64,000 bases of DNA, from positions 1,259,282 to 1,323,281 of the forward strand of contig NC_030999.1 in the NCBI RefSeq assembly GCF_000149955.1. Reading direction: 5' to 3'. The notes beneath the pieces were generated by a model. That model was given only the letters and a program-made list of their open reading frames with translations, made no database searches and was not told the origin of the DNA. Each line of letters opens with the position of its first letter. The stretch's first letter is position 1. Of this stretch, positions 63,353 through 64,000 are shown in pieces. This DNA is from Fusarium oxysporum f. sp. lycopersici 4287 (lineage: Eukaryota > Ascomycota > Sordariomycetes > Hypocreales > Nectriaceae). The position numbers were made by a program, and so were the translations under genes.

Positions 63353-64000
63353 TTAGCAATGATCCAGATTATAGTATTCCGTCGCGATATCCTTTCTTAC
63401 TTTACCCATTCCACCCAAGAATTCCTCGTTCTGACAAGTATCCACTTTGTCGTCAAGTGCCAACTCCATAGGCCCTGTGCCAATATCGAGTCTCATACAA
63501 CTTATAGTGAAGAAGATGTATCGTAGCATTGCAGAGGGGCATAGTAAATTATTCTCCAGCTCGGATGCTAAGACCGGCTGCCCTAGGTACTCCGACTCTT
63601 GTAGCAGATGCGGCCACGACAGTGAGAAGTGGCCAAGAAACCCAACAATAGATACTATCATCGCGTCCTTTGGAAAGACTTCCAGAAGGGTCTGAGAGGA
63701 CCAGGGGAAGTTGGCAAACCAACAGAGATGTGCAAAGGTGAGATCATCATTGTTTAAGATATTCTGCAACTCCTCAAAGGCAGAATCGATGGCATCCAGC
63801 GCCCCAACTGGTTCGAGAAGCCTATGAACGGTGGATCTGTCGATAGACCAGAGACAGCACAGTTGATGGATCGCCATGTAGAACATATCGTGATTCCTAC
63901 AAGCGGCCAGCAGAATCAGATAGCGACGCCCGTCCTGTCCTGTCAAGGAGTTCACTTCAAGCTGCGCCGCTTGACACACGAGTGTCTGATGCCAACACTC
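63353..64000 (-). CDS. Unrecognised protein, 3' part (5' end outside window)
   Basis: Open from the right edge (frame reading ECWHQTLVCQAAQLEVN) to the stop at 63353, about 215 codons. Text includes LTGQDGRRYLILLAACRNHDMFYMAIHQLCCLWSI and a region alternating Leu/Ser/Trp. It may belong to a fungal family with a C-terminal MIZ/SP-RING finger, but that finger is not visible here, so I do not assign it. The last 40 residues may be read-through into the neighbouring transposon remnant. Confidence 0.45.
   Translation of the reverse strand, partial: ECWHQTLVCQAAQLEVNSLTGQDGRRYLILLAACRNHDMFYMAIHQLCCLWSIDRSTVHRLLEPVGALDAIDSAFEELQNILNNDDLTFAHLCWFANFPWSSQTLLEVFPKDAMIVSIVGFLGHFSLSWPHLLQESEYLGQPVLASELENNLLCPSAMLRYIFFTISCMRLDIGTGPMELALDDKVDTCQNEEFLGGMGKVRKDIATEYYNLDHC

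Noticed and set aside
1..64000. CRISPR arrays, operons, tRNA and rRNA genes
   Set aside because: The sequence is eukaryotic with spliced genes. No spaced direct-repeat array and no convincing tRNA or rRNA was seen, though I could not run a covariance search.

Overview
The window looks like a transposon-rich accessory region of a filamentous ascomycete, most likely a Fusarium of the F. oxysporum complex. Reasons: genes have 48-95 nt GT-AG introns; there are about 16 miniature elements of 140-224 bp whose ends match the published mimp (miniature impala) pattern CAGTGGGRKGCAAWAA at TA targets; and pogo/Fot-like, Tc1-like, hAT (Restless-like and DUF659-type), Copia and LINE sequences are packed between few host genes. 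The species is an inference. Three assembly gaps (runs of N) lie at 17614-18158, 27927-28327 and 33741-34134.

Layout: 1-5325 is nested transposons (Copia 3' end and LTR, AT-rich pogo-type MITE, mimps, a stop-bearing pogo element, an inverted-repeat element, a solo LTR and an hAT-type MITE). 5459-12510 is a compact putative triterpenoid cluster: squalene-hopene-type cyclase, SAM methyltransferase, cytochrome P450 and a wax-synthase-like membrane acyltransferase, in alternating orientation. A mimp sits in the divergent promoter between methyltransferase and P450. 12.8-24.7 kb holds two hAT elements with complete spliced coding regions, a cysteine-rich secreted-type gene fragment joined to an hAT end, mimps, an inverted-repeat element around gap 1, and a C2H2/DUF3505-type gene remnant cut by two mimps. 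24.9-30.1 kb carries three genes for small secreted proteins, with mimps 384 bp and 583 bp upstream of the first two. 30.4-40.5 kb is again transposons (broken pogo with a solo LTR in its coding region, a second pogo family with its AT-rich non-autonomous partner, solo LTRs and an identical pair of 110-bp MITEs) around one hypothetical gene.

40992-44279 is a Zn2Cys6 transcription factor resembling COL-26/BglR, with a mimp 479 bp upstream and a short inverted-repeat tract at its 3' end. 44.4-58.7 kb holds three hAT elements (one intact single-exon, one interrupted by a single stop, one frameshifted), a BED-finger fragment, a broken Tc1-like element whose TIR matches one mimp subclass, and a LINE RNase H remnant. 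58743-59302 is a second member of the six-cysteine family, again abutting the same hAT end. 61091-62538 is a seven-transmembrane rhodopsin-domain (SAT4-type) gene, followed by an hAT remnant and a partial gene at the right edge.

The cyclase cluster can be read as a pathway: cyclisation of squalene, oxidation by P450, then methylation and acylation. The rest is mobile DNA with insertion order readable from target duplications. Substitutions of the repeat-induced point mutation (RIP) type are visible in some copies, while other pairs are identical. The signals I consider most worth following are the tandem terminal-repeat motif that differs by family in the pogo-like elements, the recurrent joining of a six-cysteine gene to one hAT terminus, and the mimp-linked secreted-protein genes.
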